Shown: positions 46,634 through 58,989, counted from the stretch's first letter. The stretch is 64,000 nucleotides of DNA from Alisma plantago-aquatica (GCA_963693085.1 OY856411.1:66011001-66075000), one strand, 5' to 3'. Notes: generated by a model from the sequence alone, not told the origin. Translations and numbers: made by a program.

Positions 46634-48064
46634 TTGAACTACAAAAGGAAAATATGCAATTTTAGTCCAAAACTCATTTTTGACTTATTTGATTGATTTG
46701 AAAGTTTGACGATATAATTAGGCCTTTAATTAATTATCGCTCCCACTATTTTAGTTCAAATTGATAGCCCTCACCATCAATTCGGAAGATTGCAGCGTAC
46801 AACCTTCTAGTGGGCAAGATCCTGAAATCCTCTAAGTCATGGACCAGCTTGGGCTGTCACCCACAAAATAGATCTCTCAGGTAGGCAACTTTTTCCAATT
46901 GCATCATATGCAACTCTTGATAAGATGTCATATGCAACTCCTTGCAATGATCATCTCCATGCATCAAGGCACTAGATCCTATCTAGGTCACCTTGTTAAA
47001 TCCAACCCAAAGCAAACACGATGAATATGCACCCTGCTTGGGCAGACCCACACATTCATCCTTCACGCTTCCACGAGATAGACGGTGCACCACGCTTGGG
47101 CGTGCCCACACTTGGTCGATCAAGCTTTTCACGTGTGTCGCATTTGGAAGGCATCTAAAACATAATATTTAATGAGGGATTTGGTTTTATATACATATAC
47201 ATATCCAACCACCACAATACATAGTACGTATCATATACATGCTATATCCCATAGAAAACATGCACAAACGATAAAAAGTGATGATTATGGCCATCCTAAT
47301 GTGATTCCTCGAGCCAAGAGGAATCACGATCATCTAGGTCTACATCACATGCAACCTGTACAAGATGAACATCTGTGCCTTGCCATCTGAGTTGATCAAC
47401 TCATCACATGAATGATCTGTACTCTCCAGCCAGTCGTCTGGGTGCCACCAGCCAATCGGTTGGCTCCTCCAACCGATCGGTTCGCCTGGTCGTCGTGCAT
47501 CTCGTCATGTCCGCCACCCGCTCGTCTTGCTCCTCGAACCGGTCATCAACCGATCGGTTCACTCCTTGAACCGACCGTCTGGAAGGTCAACCGATCGGTT
47601 CACTCCTTGAACCGATCGTCTGAGCAGTCGTCTTGATGTCCGCCGGTCTTTGACATAACAGGAAATAAAATCTGTCCTATTTATTACATTACTTTAAAAG
47701 GGAAACCCTGAGTTACATTCGGGGGGAGCAAAGGTAGGAAAGAATCTCGAATTATTTCGAGTTACATCAGGAATAAAAGAGGGAAGATCGGTGCGCAGAC
47801 CGAGATGTAAGCAACCACAAACAACCACACACAGATAGGGGTTTATAGGCCATAATCACGCTACACACATCCACCACAAAACTCGTTTAAGGGCGACACG
47901 TATCGAGTGCATTAATAATACATATCATATATGTAATTAGGGATTTGTGGATTTAGGATTGGACATGCATAAAGCCGATATTATTCGCATCGCATGCAAT
48001 AAATAAAGGCGACAAACCAAAATCGATCATATCGATATTCCTAAAACATAGAGCAGTTGAAGTG
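46634..48064 (-). other. D1 5' leader with GATCGGTT palindromes
   Basis: Untranslated region between primer site and gag. It holds another cluster of the palindrome (AACCGATCGGTT and variants at about 47460-47630) like that in the LTRs. GCTTGGGCGTGCCCAC- and GCTTGGGCAGACCCAC-like words near 47035-47110 are repeated. No coding sequence recognised. Confidence 0.6.
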
Positions 48065-48076
48065 GCTCTGATACCA
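48065..48076 (-). promoter_or_regulatory. D1 primer binding site
   Basis: The minus strand reads TGGTATCAGAGC, then CACTTC, one base after the 5' LTR end; initiator-Met tRNA type. It fixes the element's direction as minus. Confidence 0.92.
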
Positions 48077-48077
48077 C

Positions 48078-50306
48078 TGTTGGGTTTTAGGGGAGACAGA
48101 GAAGGCAGCGGAAACAAAAAAAAAATTCTCCCCAAACCCAAACCGAGGAAACGCGTCAACGTCTATATAATAGGAAAGGATGGTTTGCAGAATCATACCT
48201 TGTCCCGAGGCTTGCTCGGCGACAATACCTCGCGCAATGCGCGGTCTTCAACTCCGGACTTCGACGGTGTCTGTGCAGCTCCTGGTCGCACCGGGACTGA
48301 CAACTCCTACTCGAACCAGACTGTCGGATGACAGTTGTCCTCCTAAGCGGCAGTGTCCTCCCGCCTCTGTAGTAGTCCACACGGACCACCTGGAACTCCA
48401 CTCTCCTTGTCTCACAAGGAAGTGGAAGGAGTCGCACCCTCCTATTGACGTACTACTCGCCAACACGCTCTCCTGCCTCCTGTTGCAACTACAGTTGTCC
48501 TTCCTTTGCTGCACCTCCCTTTTGTGGGAAGCACTTGCTCGGGCTCTCTCACGGTTACCAAAACCAGAGAGAACGACAACTTGCAGAGCAACTGGTTGCA
48601 CTGAGCTGTACTTTGAGAAGCCCCCAATACCCCTATATATATAGGAGAGTCATGGCACAGGGTTCTCTATCCCGGGCAATGTGGGACTAAAGCAGGAGTA
48701 GAAGGGTTCGAGAATTTTCCACAAAAAGCAACCGGTTCGCAACTTGAAATGATCGGTTCACAACTGAACCGATCGGTTCGGCAATTGAGCCGATCGGTTG
48801 GACCTGAGCCGATCGTTTGGGGCACTCCAACCGATTGGTTGGTGCCCTGAACCGATCGGTTCATGGTCCTAATCCGGCTCAAAAAGACTTTCCTTGTTTC
48901 TTTCCCAATTGGTATCGAATACCAATATTATTCCCAATCGAATTGGGCAATTTGAAACCAAAGGAAAATTCTTGCCGACATGACTTTCCCAACTGGTCGG
49001 TTGCACCAGTTGAGCCGATCGGTTCAACCCTTGAATCGATCGTTTCAACCTGAGCATGAGCCGATCGGCCTGGACACTCCAGCCGACCGGTTCAGCAACC
49101 TCAGCCGACCGGTTCATCACATGAGCCGATCGGTTGAGAGCACAGGTTGGGCAAAATCAGTCAAATGTGATTTCAATCAATTCGATACTCCAATCAATGC
49201 GTCCAACACCTTGAACCATACGATATTGAGCTATCGACTGATTGAGTGTTTAATTGAACTACTAAACTCCTTTAGTAATCAATCTAAACATAGCTTAGTT
49301 GACAAAACTCCTCTTCCAGGTTAAATCCTATGTGTGTGACCCTGCAGGTCCATTTCACGTTGGCAGTGAAAGTCCATAACACTTATGACTTCACAAGCAA
49401 AGAGCGGTGCCTAGTCACACATCAGTGCTACCCAAGTGAAAGTAGAAAGTAACAATCTGTGAATGGTGTTACAGCGAATGTATAATTCCTTTGTCACTGA
49501 TATCCCGAATGAACTCGAGGCATGGAACAGTCATCCTGTCAACGTTCATTCACTTCCTTGATCTCAGAGTAGACTGGAAGAGATATGTATGACATCAGTA
49601 TCATATACTGATTCACACATGCGTGCACGCCTTTCTCAATCCTACTCATCAAGTGGCCATGGATATCAAACTCCCTCAGGAGGGACAAATCCCATATCTA
49701 TCACTCACCCCTCAAAAGCCCCATGTGTCAAAGCCACCCAATCATCACCTTTATAACAACCCATGTTTCAGGACTGCGTTTGATGATGTCAAAGTGTGCC
49801 CAACGACATGTGTTGAGTGCAGTGATTTCAGGTCTAAGAATCACACTCACCACCATCACTGTGAGTACTGACTGTGACTACCATCTCGTGGTTCCATGTG
49901 TCAAACTCACGGTGGGTCTGTCCGGTACACTTGTTCTCTAACAAGTACCTATGTGTTTGGTTTGATATCTCTATATCATGACTAATGAGATTCTGTCATC
50001 AACCAACACCACAATCTAGTCTTGTGTGTCATTGCTATCTATCTACCTTCCACAATGACATCCGACTAGGGACATAACAAGAATGTACAAACTCTTAGCA
50101 TCTGTATGATCTCATCGTTCAGGTCCTGAACCTGAAGGCATACGTCATTGAGTACTGTCATTCTCTAGACATTCAATCTGTTCTATCACTATCTCATATG
50201 ACTGAACCAGAAAGAATTGGAAGCTTGCCTTTGATGTTTATCAAATCAATCTTAATGTATCCCACCAATCATCCCATGATTGGCTCTCAGGGCATACATA
50301 CCAACA
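48078..50306 (-). repeat. D1 5' LTR (2.23 kb)
   Basis: Nearly identical to 41147-43394. Differences are mostly C/T and G/A changes, several in CG sites of the palindromes, plus a deletion of about 19 bases at 49450. TATA-type CTATATATATAGG near 48633-48645. Confidence 0.92.
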
Positions 50307-50311
50307 ATATT

Positions 50312-51108
50312 ACCCATTTATCAACCATCACAATGTGAGTTCCGAATGAAGGCTATAAGGTTTGAGATTTAATTAATATGGCTATTTTATGTGACCAGAA
50401 GTATGAAACTCTCATGTGTGGTGAAATCAGTATATTTTTAATATGTGTTATACAAACATACTTAATTTGTCTCAACATGAGAATAAAATCACATAACGTT
50501 CATAGCTTTAAAAAGTTTCTATAAATGTAAATAGGAGTGGGAATGATCTTGTCTAATATGGTCTAGGCCTAAATCACAAATCAAACCACAAATATTCATT
50601 TTTTTTCATACCATACTAGATTGTTGGTGACGCTAGATAAGACCAAACAAGACTGCAACTTTTTTATTTGGTTAGGATTGGCCTTGTCTCAAACCAACAC
50701 TAATCACTAGAATCTACTAGAACGCTAAAAGCTAGTCAAGTTTTGATGGGAAGAAATATGCTTTGTTAGTTTTGAAGTCAAATAATTTGTGATACGTTAT
50801 CTTATGTGTTGTAATTTGAGAACCTAAAACAAATATTTCCTATATATAATTCGAACTTAAGCACATGTCACATGGTAATACCAACAATATAAACAAGAGT
50901 AGATGCAGCCATATTCATAAAGAAAATACTGAAAGGCATATTATGTATCTAAAATGTGCAGAATTTTGAGATAAACTAGATTTACCTAAATTCAAACAAA
51001 CAAATTACCAATCTACAAAGAAAGTCATGTGATAGCTAGATCACTTCATTCAAGCAACCAAAAGTAGAAAAGAAACAAAGATTTATTTTTTAATTAGATT
51101 AGTCTAAT
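50312..51108. other. CACTA-C interior, unassigned
   Basis: AT-rich sequence continuing CACTA-C on the far side of D1. No domain, array or terminal repeat seen. Confidence 0.4.
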
Positions 51109-52560
51109 GTGTTAATTTTGTCTTCTAGGTTGTATTATTTATTAACTTTTAGACGTCATATAGGCCTCCTAAAAAACAAAAGGTTGATTGCATGGAGTCT
51201 CCTCAAGACTCTTCTCTACAACTCTAGGCGACATGAAGGGGTGGCCTCAGTGGTTACAACTGGGTTACGCTTGGCCGCCATGGCCGACGAGGCCATGGAT
51301 GTAAGGAAGGAGATGCCCTTCCACAAAATACAATTTTCATACTGATACACCAAAGACAAAATTCCTATTGACTTGGAACACAACACCATGGATGCTACAA
51401 TTGAGAATACCAATGGTATTCCTCCTACTATTGAGAGTACCTTGGCAGAGACCCCAGTTGAAGTCATTACATTTTCTCCGCTACTTAAAGTTAGAATCCA
51501 ATTCGATTATGAAGGAATAAGGGGCCAACATACCCCTTCTTTGGCTTCAGAGAATTATGAAGATGATAATTTATCAGCTCAAACCAATGATGCATAATTT
51601 TGCACAGTCCATTATCAATTAGCCTCATCATTTGAAATGACACTGGTAGCTATTTGATTCTTGAAGACATTTAGAGATGCAACTGGCTCTAGATCTAGCC
51701 AAGATCAAAATTCTTTCTTGGACGATTTCAGATTGGAAGAAGCTAATCTTGAAGATGTTTTCCTCGTTAGTGATCATGATTTCACTAAAGTTTATATTGC
51801 ACATGAAGCCTATTCCATTTTTCATAAACCATTACAAATGATAGTTATAGTTAAACTTCTTGGTAAAACCATAAGCTATCTTACTCTTTGTGGCAAGATC
51901 AAAATGCTTTGGTGTCAATTTCAAGATGGCGAGTGTACCAATTGAGTATGGATTATTATGTGGTTCCATTATCATGTAATGAAGATTCCTTATCTACGTT
52001 GACTGGAGGACCATGGGCAATTTTCATGTTCCCTCTTTGTGTGACAAGGTGGATGGATGATTTCATTTCTACTAACAATTTTCCTCCAATGGTGATTACA
52101 TGAAATAGGATTATTGATTTATCTTTACATCTTTATAACTCAGTCATATTCGAGAAGATAGATTAGGCCCTGGGAAAATTAACAAAAGTAAATGATCATA
52201 CTGCTAATTGTACAAAATGTAAGTTTACTTGTCTAGACATTGAATGTTATACTAATGAACCAATGAAACATGATGTTATCATCAATGGTATGATCTATAA
52301 GGTTGAGTATAAATCAATTCCTCCTATTTGTTCTCAATGTGGCATAATGGGACATGCATTCATAGAATGTCCTTATAAACCCCAAGACCAAGAACCTGTA
52401 CACCCAGAAGCTACAACAAAGAAGCACATGTTGTTTGGAATGAGGATGATGACAAATGGAAAGTTTCCTATGGGAAAAATATCCACTCTAGAAGGCCATC
52501 CCAGAAACCACCAGTCACCTAATTACAGAGACCCTTGGAAGTCACTCACGTCCTTGTAAT
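51109..52560 (+). pseudogene. LINE ORF1-like protein remnant (DUF4283 plus zinc knuckle)
   Basis: Broken plus-strand frames read FRLEEANLEDVFLVSDHD (near 51730), then a second frame with GGPWAIFMFPLCVTRWMDDF (near 52000-52070), then YKSIPPICSQCGIMGHAFIEC (52310-52370). A GPW....L...RW...F block followed by a C-X2-C-X4-H-X4-C knuckle is the order in plant LINE ORF1 proteins and related DUF4283 proteins. At least one frameshift and several stops (for example before 52263) disable it. It could also be a captured host DUF4283 gene; no ORF2 follows it. Confidence 0.75.
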
Positions 52561-52599
52561 AAATTTAAAGCCCTAGAAGTTCAAGAGAACATAGATGAA

Positions 52600-53085
52600 G
52601 ATGTTGAATCTTTACTGACAGAGATGGACAAAACAAGGACCTCCTGTGAGTCAGGTACAAATACCAAAAGTATGGACTATGAAATGGAACCTACCTTATT
52701 CAGCTGTGATCGCAGCAGTCGTACAGCCTGTCCAAGCCAAGACGATGGCCATCCAAGCAAAGAAGACGGATCAATCCTCGGCGGCGGCGGAGCAGGATCA
52801 ATCGGTCTCGGCGGATCAATCCTCGACGGTGGCCAGAAGTAGAGCAGGAACAACCCTAGCGCCGCATAGATGATCCTTTGCGGCGGAAACCGATTCCTTG
52901 TGGCGACGCCGAGAGCACAGAGAGCACAGCCAAATAGGATCGGGAGGGAGGCAGCGAGCGCAGCCAAACAGGGCGCCGACATGTTTTTTACTGGGGTTTT
53001 GGGAAAGTTGTGGAGGGAAACTATGACCCGTATGGTGGGAAACAATTTTTCACGGAATGGGGGAGTGAATAATGAAATTGTGAGG
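52600..53085. other. GC-rich 5' leader of CACTA-C
   Basis: A GC-rich block (about 52700-52980) with GGCGGCGGAGCAG and GATCAATCCTCG repeats, next to the 5' subterminal repeats and upstream of the minus-strand transposase genes. Its position fits the GC-rich first exon/promoter-proximal region of En/Spm elements. ORFs on both strands are compositional (Ala/Pro rich). Confidence 0.45.
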
Positions 53086-53241
53086 GATTAGTGTCCCTCA
53101 AAAAGGTCTACTTACATTAAAAACATGCTTGAGGGATTCAATCTCATATTTGAGGGACAAGTCCTCACAAATAGACTTTATTATTCACGGTTCTTGGTTC
53201 TTCATAAATGTTCTTGAATAATAGCCCAATTTTTTGTAGTG
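53086..53241. repeat. CACTA-C right terminus and subterminal repeats
   Basis: TGTCCCTCAAAAAGG, TTGAGGGATTCAA, TTTGAGGGACAAG and CCTCACAAATAG words precede the terminus CCCAATTTTTTGTAGTG. They are the inverse partners of those at 28570-29000. This is the transposon's 5' end relative to its genes. Confidence 0.85.
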
Positions 53242-53396
53242 AATTTTCTAAAATAATTGATGACATTATGAGTGCTAGTAGTTGCTTAGACCTGTTTCCA
53301 TGAACTATAATAGTTTGAACGAAGGTCTAGAGCTTGAAAAAGATGGTATCACATTATAAAGTCATATTAGGTTCAAGCACACAAGCAGGTATCTCT

Positions 53397-53660
53397 CTAC
53401 CCGATATGTTGTGAAGCAAACACACACACCTCTCTACCCGATATGGTGCGAAGGACACACACCTCTTTGCCCGATATGGTGTGAAGCACACACACCTCTC
53501 TACCCAATATGGTGTGAAGCACACACACCTCTCTGCCTGTTATGGTGTGAGACACACACACCTCAAAAGTGATATGGAAGCACACATACACCTCTAGGTG
53601 ATATGGGTAGCAAGTATACACCTTTAAGCTGATATTGGGTTAAGCATACACCTTTTTGGA
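53397..53660. repeat. ~45-bp tandem repeat, about six units
   Basis: Units of the form CCCGATATGGTGTGAAGCACACACACCTCTCTA; this is the B2 version of the array at 24640-25290, in the opposite direction and with half the units. Confidence 0.85.
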
Positions 53661-54627
53661 CGATATGGTGTGGAAAACATATCTCTAAAATGATATGGAA
53701 GGTAACCCAATACACTACATGACAAGAGTGCAAGGTGGTTAGTGCACTAGTACATGTGATGCCCAATACACTAAATTAGGGTGTGGCCAATATCTTCAAG
53801 GATAGGATGTTACACCCAGGAAGGGTTAAGTTGATGCACCATATGAATGGTAAGGTTGATACCTTAATGGGTAAGAGTATGAGGGATATGATGATGCCTA
53901 GATCAATATAAACCTAACTTAATGCATGTGTTCAACTTGACATACATGATTCAACCCTATACACCTTGTAAAGGTGAGGGCAAGACACTCTTAGGAGTGA
54001 TAAGGGTAACACTAAGTAATGGTGTGGCTAATACCTTGATAGGTGAAACACCTAAAGTTATTGATAAAGGTCAATCCTATATCAACAATGTCTTAACCTG
54101 AGATGAGTCCATATCACTTGATGATAGTTGGATAATTCAAGTGTGTGACTTATGGCCAATGAATTACAAAATAAATGTGATGAGTTAGTGCATAAAGTAT
54201 TAGGATGGGAAATACCCTAATGCAAGATAAGTTGATGAACTTTAGTAAGTTAAAAGTGATGAGGGAAGTGATACATCAAGGCATGATATATATCATATCC
54301 AACATCTCAAGGTTGATACACTTTGATGCACCTCAAATCCAATATACTTGGATGAGTAACACATGAAGTGTGTTATGTTAATTGTTACATGGAGAGGTAA
54401 TGAGTTTAATGTACTTTGATAAGTGTAGGCTAACATACCTTGAGAAAGGGTTAAGCTAAGATAATAAAGCATGATGTAATTAATATCCTAGAGAGGATGA
54501 GAGAGAAACTCATACTTAGTGTTGATAATCATTTAATGATAAATGATGAGAATAAATAAGTATGATTGAATACTTATGATATTAATGTATGATCCTAGAT
54601 GGGTGGAGCAATGAATTAGGGTTTGGA

Positions 54628-54990
54628 TTAACAATATGAATAAGTTGTTGCCAAAGGAGAGGTGATAAGATGAGTAATGGCCTTGTGAGCCATATGAATA
54701 AATTGTTTCCTAGGGAGAGGTGGCAAGATGTGTAATGGCCTTGTGAGCCATATGAATAAGTTGTTGCCTAGTGAGAGGTGACAAGATGTGTAATGGCCTT
54801 GTGAGACATGAATAAGTTGTTTCCTAGTTGGAGGTGACAAGATGTGTAATGGCCTTGTGAGCCATATGAATAAGTTGATGTCTTGTGAGAGGTGACAAGA
54901 TGTTTAATGGCCTTGTAAGCTATATGAATAAGTTGTTTCCTAGTGAGAGGTGAGAAGATGTATAATGGCCTTGTGAGCTATATGGAGTAC
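54628..54990. repeat. ~61-bp tandem repeat, about six units
   Basis: Units of the form GCCATATGAATAAGTTGTT.CCTAG.GAGAGGTGACAAGATGTGTAATGGCCTTGTGA; counterpart of 24005-24190 in B1. Confidence 0.88.
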
Positions 54991-56614
54991 TTGTATAACA
55001 AGTAAAATGAATACCTTGGTCTGAGGACCTAGATGTAATGATTATTTGTTATAGAAATAATAGTGATATGTGATGATCTAAGGGTTTGAATACCTAGATC
55101 CAGTAACCATGATAATGAGAAGGGATGAGAAATCCCAGTAATGAGAAAATGGATTGAAAACCTAAATTTCATGTGTTCTAAAGATCTGAAAAGTACTCAA
55201 TAGATGTATTACATATTTGTTTATAGAAATTGTTTATAATTGATGCTTATAACTTGTTTGATGCTAAAAGAATATTGTAATGCACCTAATTAACCAAGTG
55301 GAAAGTCATCATGTAGTGCCCTGACCATTTATCCATCAACGTCAGGATTTGTTGAATGGTGAAATGGGTTGCTCCACAGCATAACTCGGAGGGCATATTT
55401 TTGAATATGCATAGGTGATGGGCACGAATATCCTTATGCCCTGATGTGGGTTTGATGTTAGATAAATATGAAATCTCTTAATCCTTCATTATATATGTCG
55501 GGATGGATGTATCATGAATCTCTCGATGATGATGAATTTTGAATCTATGTGAGATAAACATGAGATCTCTCGACGCCGAAGAGAGTGTAGTCGTCACTGT
55601 AGATCTATAGTATAGTTTCTAATATACCCTGTGAAGCTATTTAGAGTGACACGAGATGTCCTACCTGTGGTCTCGTATTGACCGAGACAAGGGAGGTCAT
55701 GGCAGTCGACTCTTCCATTGACCTTGTATGGTACCGATTGCGACTTCACAGTGGTCAGTTGGAGATGAGCGGTATAACTCATCTCCTCAGGGCATAAGTG
55801 TGATTGAAAAATGTAATCAGTCATGTAGCATATCTGTTTAAGGATCGAATATGGAAAACATTGATTGATGCACAATTCACTTATACATCTTAGTTGATAG
55901 ATGTTATTTATGTTTCTTTACATTCCTTGCAAAACAGATAGCTAATTTATGACTCTACCATGGGTAGAATCAATGTTCTCCTTTAGAACGGAGATTATCT
56001 CATTCTATTCACACAGTGATTTATCTTGTTTGTTAATATAAAAAGAGCATCTACTCAGTTTATAAATGCTTAATCTGTGATAATAATATGATCGGCGGAG
56101 AGTTATATCTTTTTCTGGTACAATTGTCTCACCCCATGGGATCCACAATTTTTTTAGGTGGGCGTACACGAGGCAGTGGAGACCATACAATAGAGGGAGG
56201 ACAACAACATCAGGGGCAGCAGTAGCATCTCAGGTTGAGTGTGATGTTTGTCGTGTCCTGTAGATATAAGTCCTATGTGTCGTCTGTGTACTCTGAGGTC
56301 CTTGCAATCAGTACGTAACGGTTTTATGAACGATCTCAGATTTTGGCTTGTATGCCTCGAGGTTTTATGTTGCTTATGTATAGTTTGGCAAAGAAACTGT
56401 TATATGTTATCCTCTAGATGAAATGGTACATGGTATGTACAATGTGAACCATGATGTATGTAGTACTTTGGTTCTTTTCTTTAGAGTTTCTTGGAAATGG
56501 ATATCCTTGCAAATGGTTTTAATTTTTAGTGATTTTTGTTAATCCGCTATTTATGTTTTATTCCGCTTAATTATAACTATTTGTTTGTCAGTTTGATGAT
56601 GGTCGTTTCAAGTT

Positions 56615-56626
56615 TGGTATCAGAGC
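56615..56626 (+). promoter_or_regulatory. LARD-B2 primer binding site
   Basis: TGGTATCAGAGC four bases after the LTR end, the same spacing as in LARD-A. Confidence 0.88.
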
Positions 56627-56742
56627 TTAAGGTTCACTAAGTCTACAGAGACATAGGGCTAAGGTGTTGAGTCTGTTCTAGTGTCCTCTAGTATATCTTA
56701 TAGTGACTTCTGCTTATGTAGAAGATAGAGTAAAGCTTAAAA

Positions 56743-57424
56743 ATGTCTGGAGAACCCAAAGAGTACACTACTGAAAGCCATGTTGCTGCACCAACAGAAG
56801 GTGCATGGGACCAGGTGAGGAAAGAACGACTGCCTGAGAATCCCCAAGATGATCCAACTATGATAAGGAATTCTTCATTTGATATCAATGTGGGGCAAGT
56901 TAGGACAAAAATGATGCGTATAATGGATTGGGTATTAGCAACACAACCCAGATTACCAGCCTCCAATGATGAATTTTTGGACTCCAACAGGATTCTTGAT
57001 CAACATCAACATGTTGGAACAATGAATAATGATGAAAGGAATATGTTACAACCTAAAATTAGGCTTTGCTACGGGTGTAGGCAGCCTGGACATATCATAA
57101 AAGACTGTCCAGAAAAGGATAATGAGGTAAGAATTAAGAAATCCTATCCAAACTTGGGAACAGAGGCCTAGTAGTCCCAAAAATGGGAAGTTTTTGGTAC
57201 CACCAATACAACCAGTGTCTAGTGCACCAGGGCAATGGCTACACAAAAAGTGTAAAGGACCTGATGTTCCATTAGTTAGAAATCTTAGTTTGGCCTCTAC
57301 ATCGGTTATAAGACCGATAAGACCAAGGAATGCCTATAAGATGTGTTATAAGTGTAAGCAGTTTGGGCATATTATATCATCTTGTCCATATAGGAAGGAG
57401 GGAATGACTCAACTGCCAAGGTAG
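56743..57424 (+). pseudogene. LARD-B2 gag remnant with two zinc knuckles
   Basis: A 142-codon frame from ATG 56743 (MSGEPKEYTTESHVAAPTEG) to TAG 57171 ends in a complete CCHC knuckle, CYGCRQPGHIIKDC. A second knuckle, CYKCKQFGHIISSC, lies at about 57340-57381 in the frame 57194-57424. No capsid-type gag body is recognisable between the N-terminus and the first knuckle, so most of gag is deleted. C-X2-C-X4-H-X4-C knuckles spelled with GH are common in gypsy-type plant Gag; that supports a gypsy origin but does not prove it. Confidence 0.75.
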
Positions 57425-58989
57425 AGCCAACATGAATCTCAAAGGTAGTGGTCTAGTAGTGGCATTCGAGGATGAAGACAGACGTCCCCAGCAGGTCCAT
57501 CTGCAATAAGCAATAGAGCACGACATTGGAATCAGGTAATGACAAATTCTATGAAAAGAATCATCCTAAGGTAGTGAACAATCCACGAGTCAAGACATGC
57601 GAGATGAAATAATATCATACTGATATGTCATTTTATGATTTCATGAGTTAAAATGAGAAAATAGTTGTTGTTGAGCTTCCTTTGATTAGTCCTATGAGGA
57701 CACAAGGAAGATGAGGACTTACATTTTGTTCAGTAATCTTTTAGATGCTTTATAATTGCTCTTATCTATGCAAAAGAGGATGAGATATAGACGTGATGCC
57801 TGAAGAAATTCCAGTCATGATAAATCTTGTGTTTGTGATAATACAAAAAGTAAGGAATATGATAGTATACAAAGTGCATACTACCTAATCTCAGTACTTG
57901 TATACCCTGGCCAGGTATTCAACTATTGAAGATAAGGTGAGTATATAACTCTTAGATTGTTATCTTTCTGATTACTCTCATCAAGTAGTCATTCTAAGAC
58001 AATCTAGTGAGTATAATGAAACTGGAAATATGGTATGGATATTTGTATCACATCCTAAATGCAAAAAAGAGAAATCTGAGATGATCTCAGATCAGTATGT
58101 GGGTATGAGGAAATAAAGAGTATAATCCTCATAAGGTGAGAATGAGAACAAGGGAGGTGATCCCAGTTTAATAAAGTATGTGTGTATAGTAAAGATCTTT
58201 TCCATGACATGGAAATGGAAAATGTGATAAAATCATGAAATATTCATGAATATGATTAAAAATAACAAATAAAGGGATGATGATATGTAATCATTCATAT
58301 AATTCCTATGTTAATGGCAAGGAACTTGAGATAAAACAAGTGTAATTGACTCATAAACAATGAAAGTTCAAGTAATAATATTAGGAGATGACGATGTCTC
58401 CTCCTTTAATGAATAACCCTGGGCAATGATGGGGTTATGAAGGGAATATGTTTCTTTGTGTTCTTCCCTTCTTGGAACATAGCAATCAAGAGAGTCTGAG
58501 GACACTTGGTGTGCATAAGTTAGAAGTAATCTGTTGATGGATACTTAGAAAAGTATCAGTTTTTCTTGGGTTCCAAGATAAAATATATGGGTAACATACT
58601 ATGTTTTGAGATATAAGGAAGATCCTTTTGCATGTTTGACTCTGAGATATGGATATGATGAGGATATGATATGTTTTAAACACATGTGAAGGATACCAAT
58701 GAGGAAGTTCTGGTATCCAACATGTGCCAGAAGGTATAGGAGAGTGAGAATATGACTCCTGATAAGATGAATAAAGATTGGTTACCTAAGAGGGCCAACC
58801 ATGTGATAACTCTAGTAGGGAAATCATATGTTAGGGGTTTATGCTCTGTATAAACATAACCTTGATAAAGATGTGTTAATTGAAGGAATAATTGAAGAAT
58901 CATTTTGAGGAGAAACTTATCAAAGTTGAGGATAATTCCTTAATTTATTCTTGTCTAGATCTATTGAGGCAATCTATTCATAACAGCTA
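57425..58989 (+). other. LARD-B2 internal region, non-coding
   Basis: No pol domain. Blocks match LARD-A internal sequence (57866-58040 and 58070-58480). It is interrupted at 58990 by D2. AGCTA at 58985-58989 would be the left half of the D2 target duplication. Confidence 0.7.

Larger units (their letters stand above)
41147..50306 (-). mobile_element. D1: young non-autonomous copia element (gag only)
   Basis: Complete insertion with ATATT target duplication (41142-41146 and 50307-50311). The LTRs are 41147-43394 and 48078-50306. On the minus strand: 5' LTR, primer site, a 1.4-kb leader, intact gag (46633-45779), about 2.4 kb with only decayed RT-like sequence, a polypurine tract (GGGAGTC next to 43395), then the 3' LTR. 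Integrase, intact RT and RNase H are lacking. By eye about 40 substitutions and one 19-base gap separate the LTRs, near 1.8%. Confidence 0.93.
28536..53241 (-). mobile_element. CACTA-C: 24.7-kb En/Spm-type transposon
   Basis: The left terminus CACTAGTAAAAATTGGG (28536) and right terminus CCCAATTTTTTGTAGTG (ending 53241) are inverted repeats. AAT at 28533-28535 and 53242-53244 is the 3-bp target duplication. Outside the element the LARD-B2 LTR joins cleanly across these points. Genes read on the minus strand, so the 5' end is at 53241. Contents: subterminal repeats at both ends, TNP2-like and TNPA-like pseudogenes, two LINE fragments, a copia LTR fragment, and the nested copia D1 (9.2 kb). Without D1 the element is about 15.5 kb. 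Confidence 0.92.
53242..56610 (+). repeat. LARD-B2 5' LTR, second part
   Basis: Resumes the LTR after CACTA-C (AATTTTCTAAAATAATTGATGAC, aligning with B1 at about 25395) and ends ...GGTCGTTTCA at 56610. The joined LTR would be about 4.9 kb. Near the end ATTGTCTCACCCCATGGGATCC plus a T-run (56125-56155) is shared with LARD-A and B1. Confidence 0.87.

Noticed and set aside
52677..53045. 122-codon minus-strand ORF with hydrophobic stretches as a membrane protein
   Set aside because: Composition follows the GC-rich CACTA leader. No family is recognised, and the upstream region is subterminal repeat.
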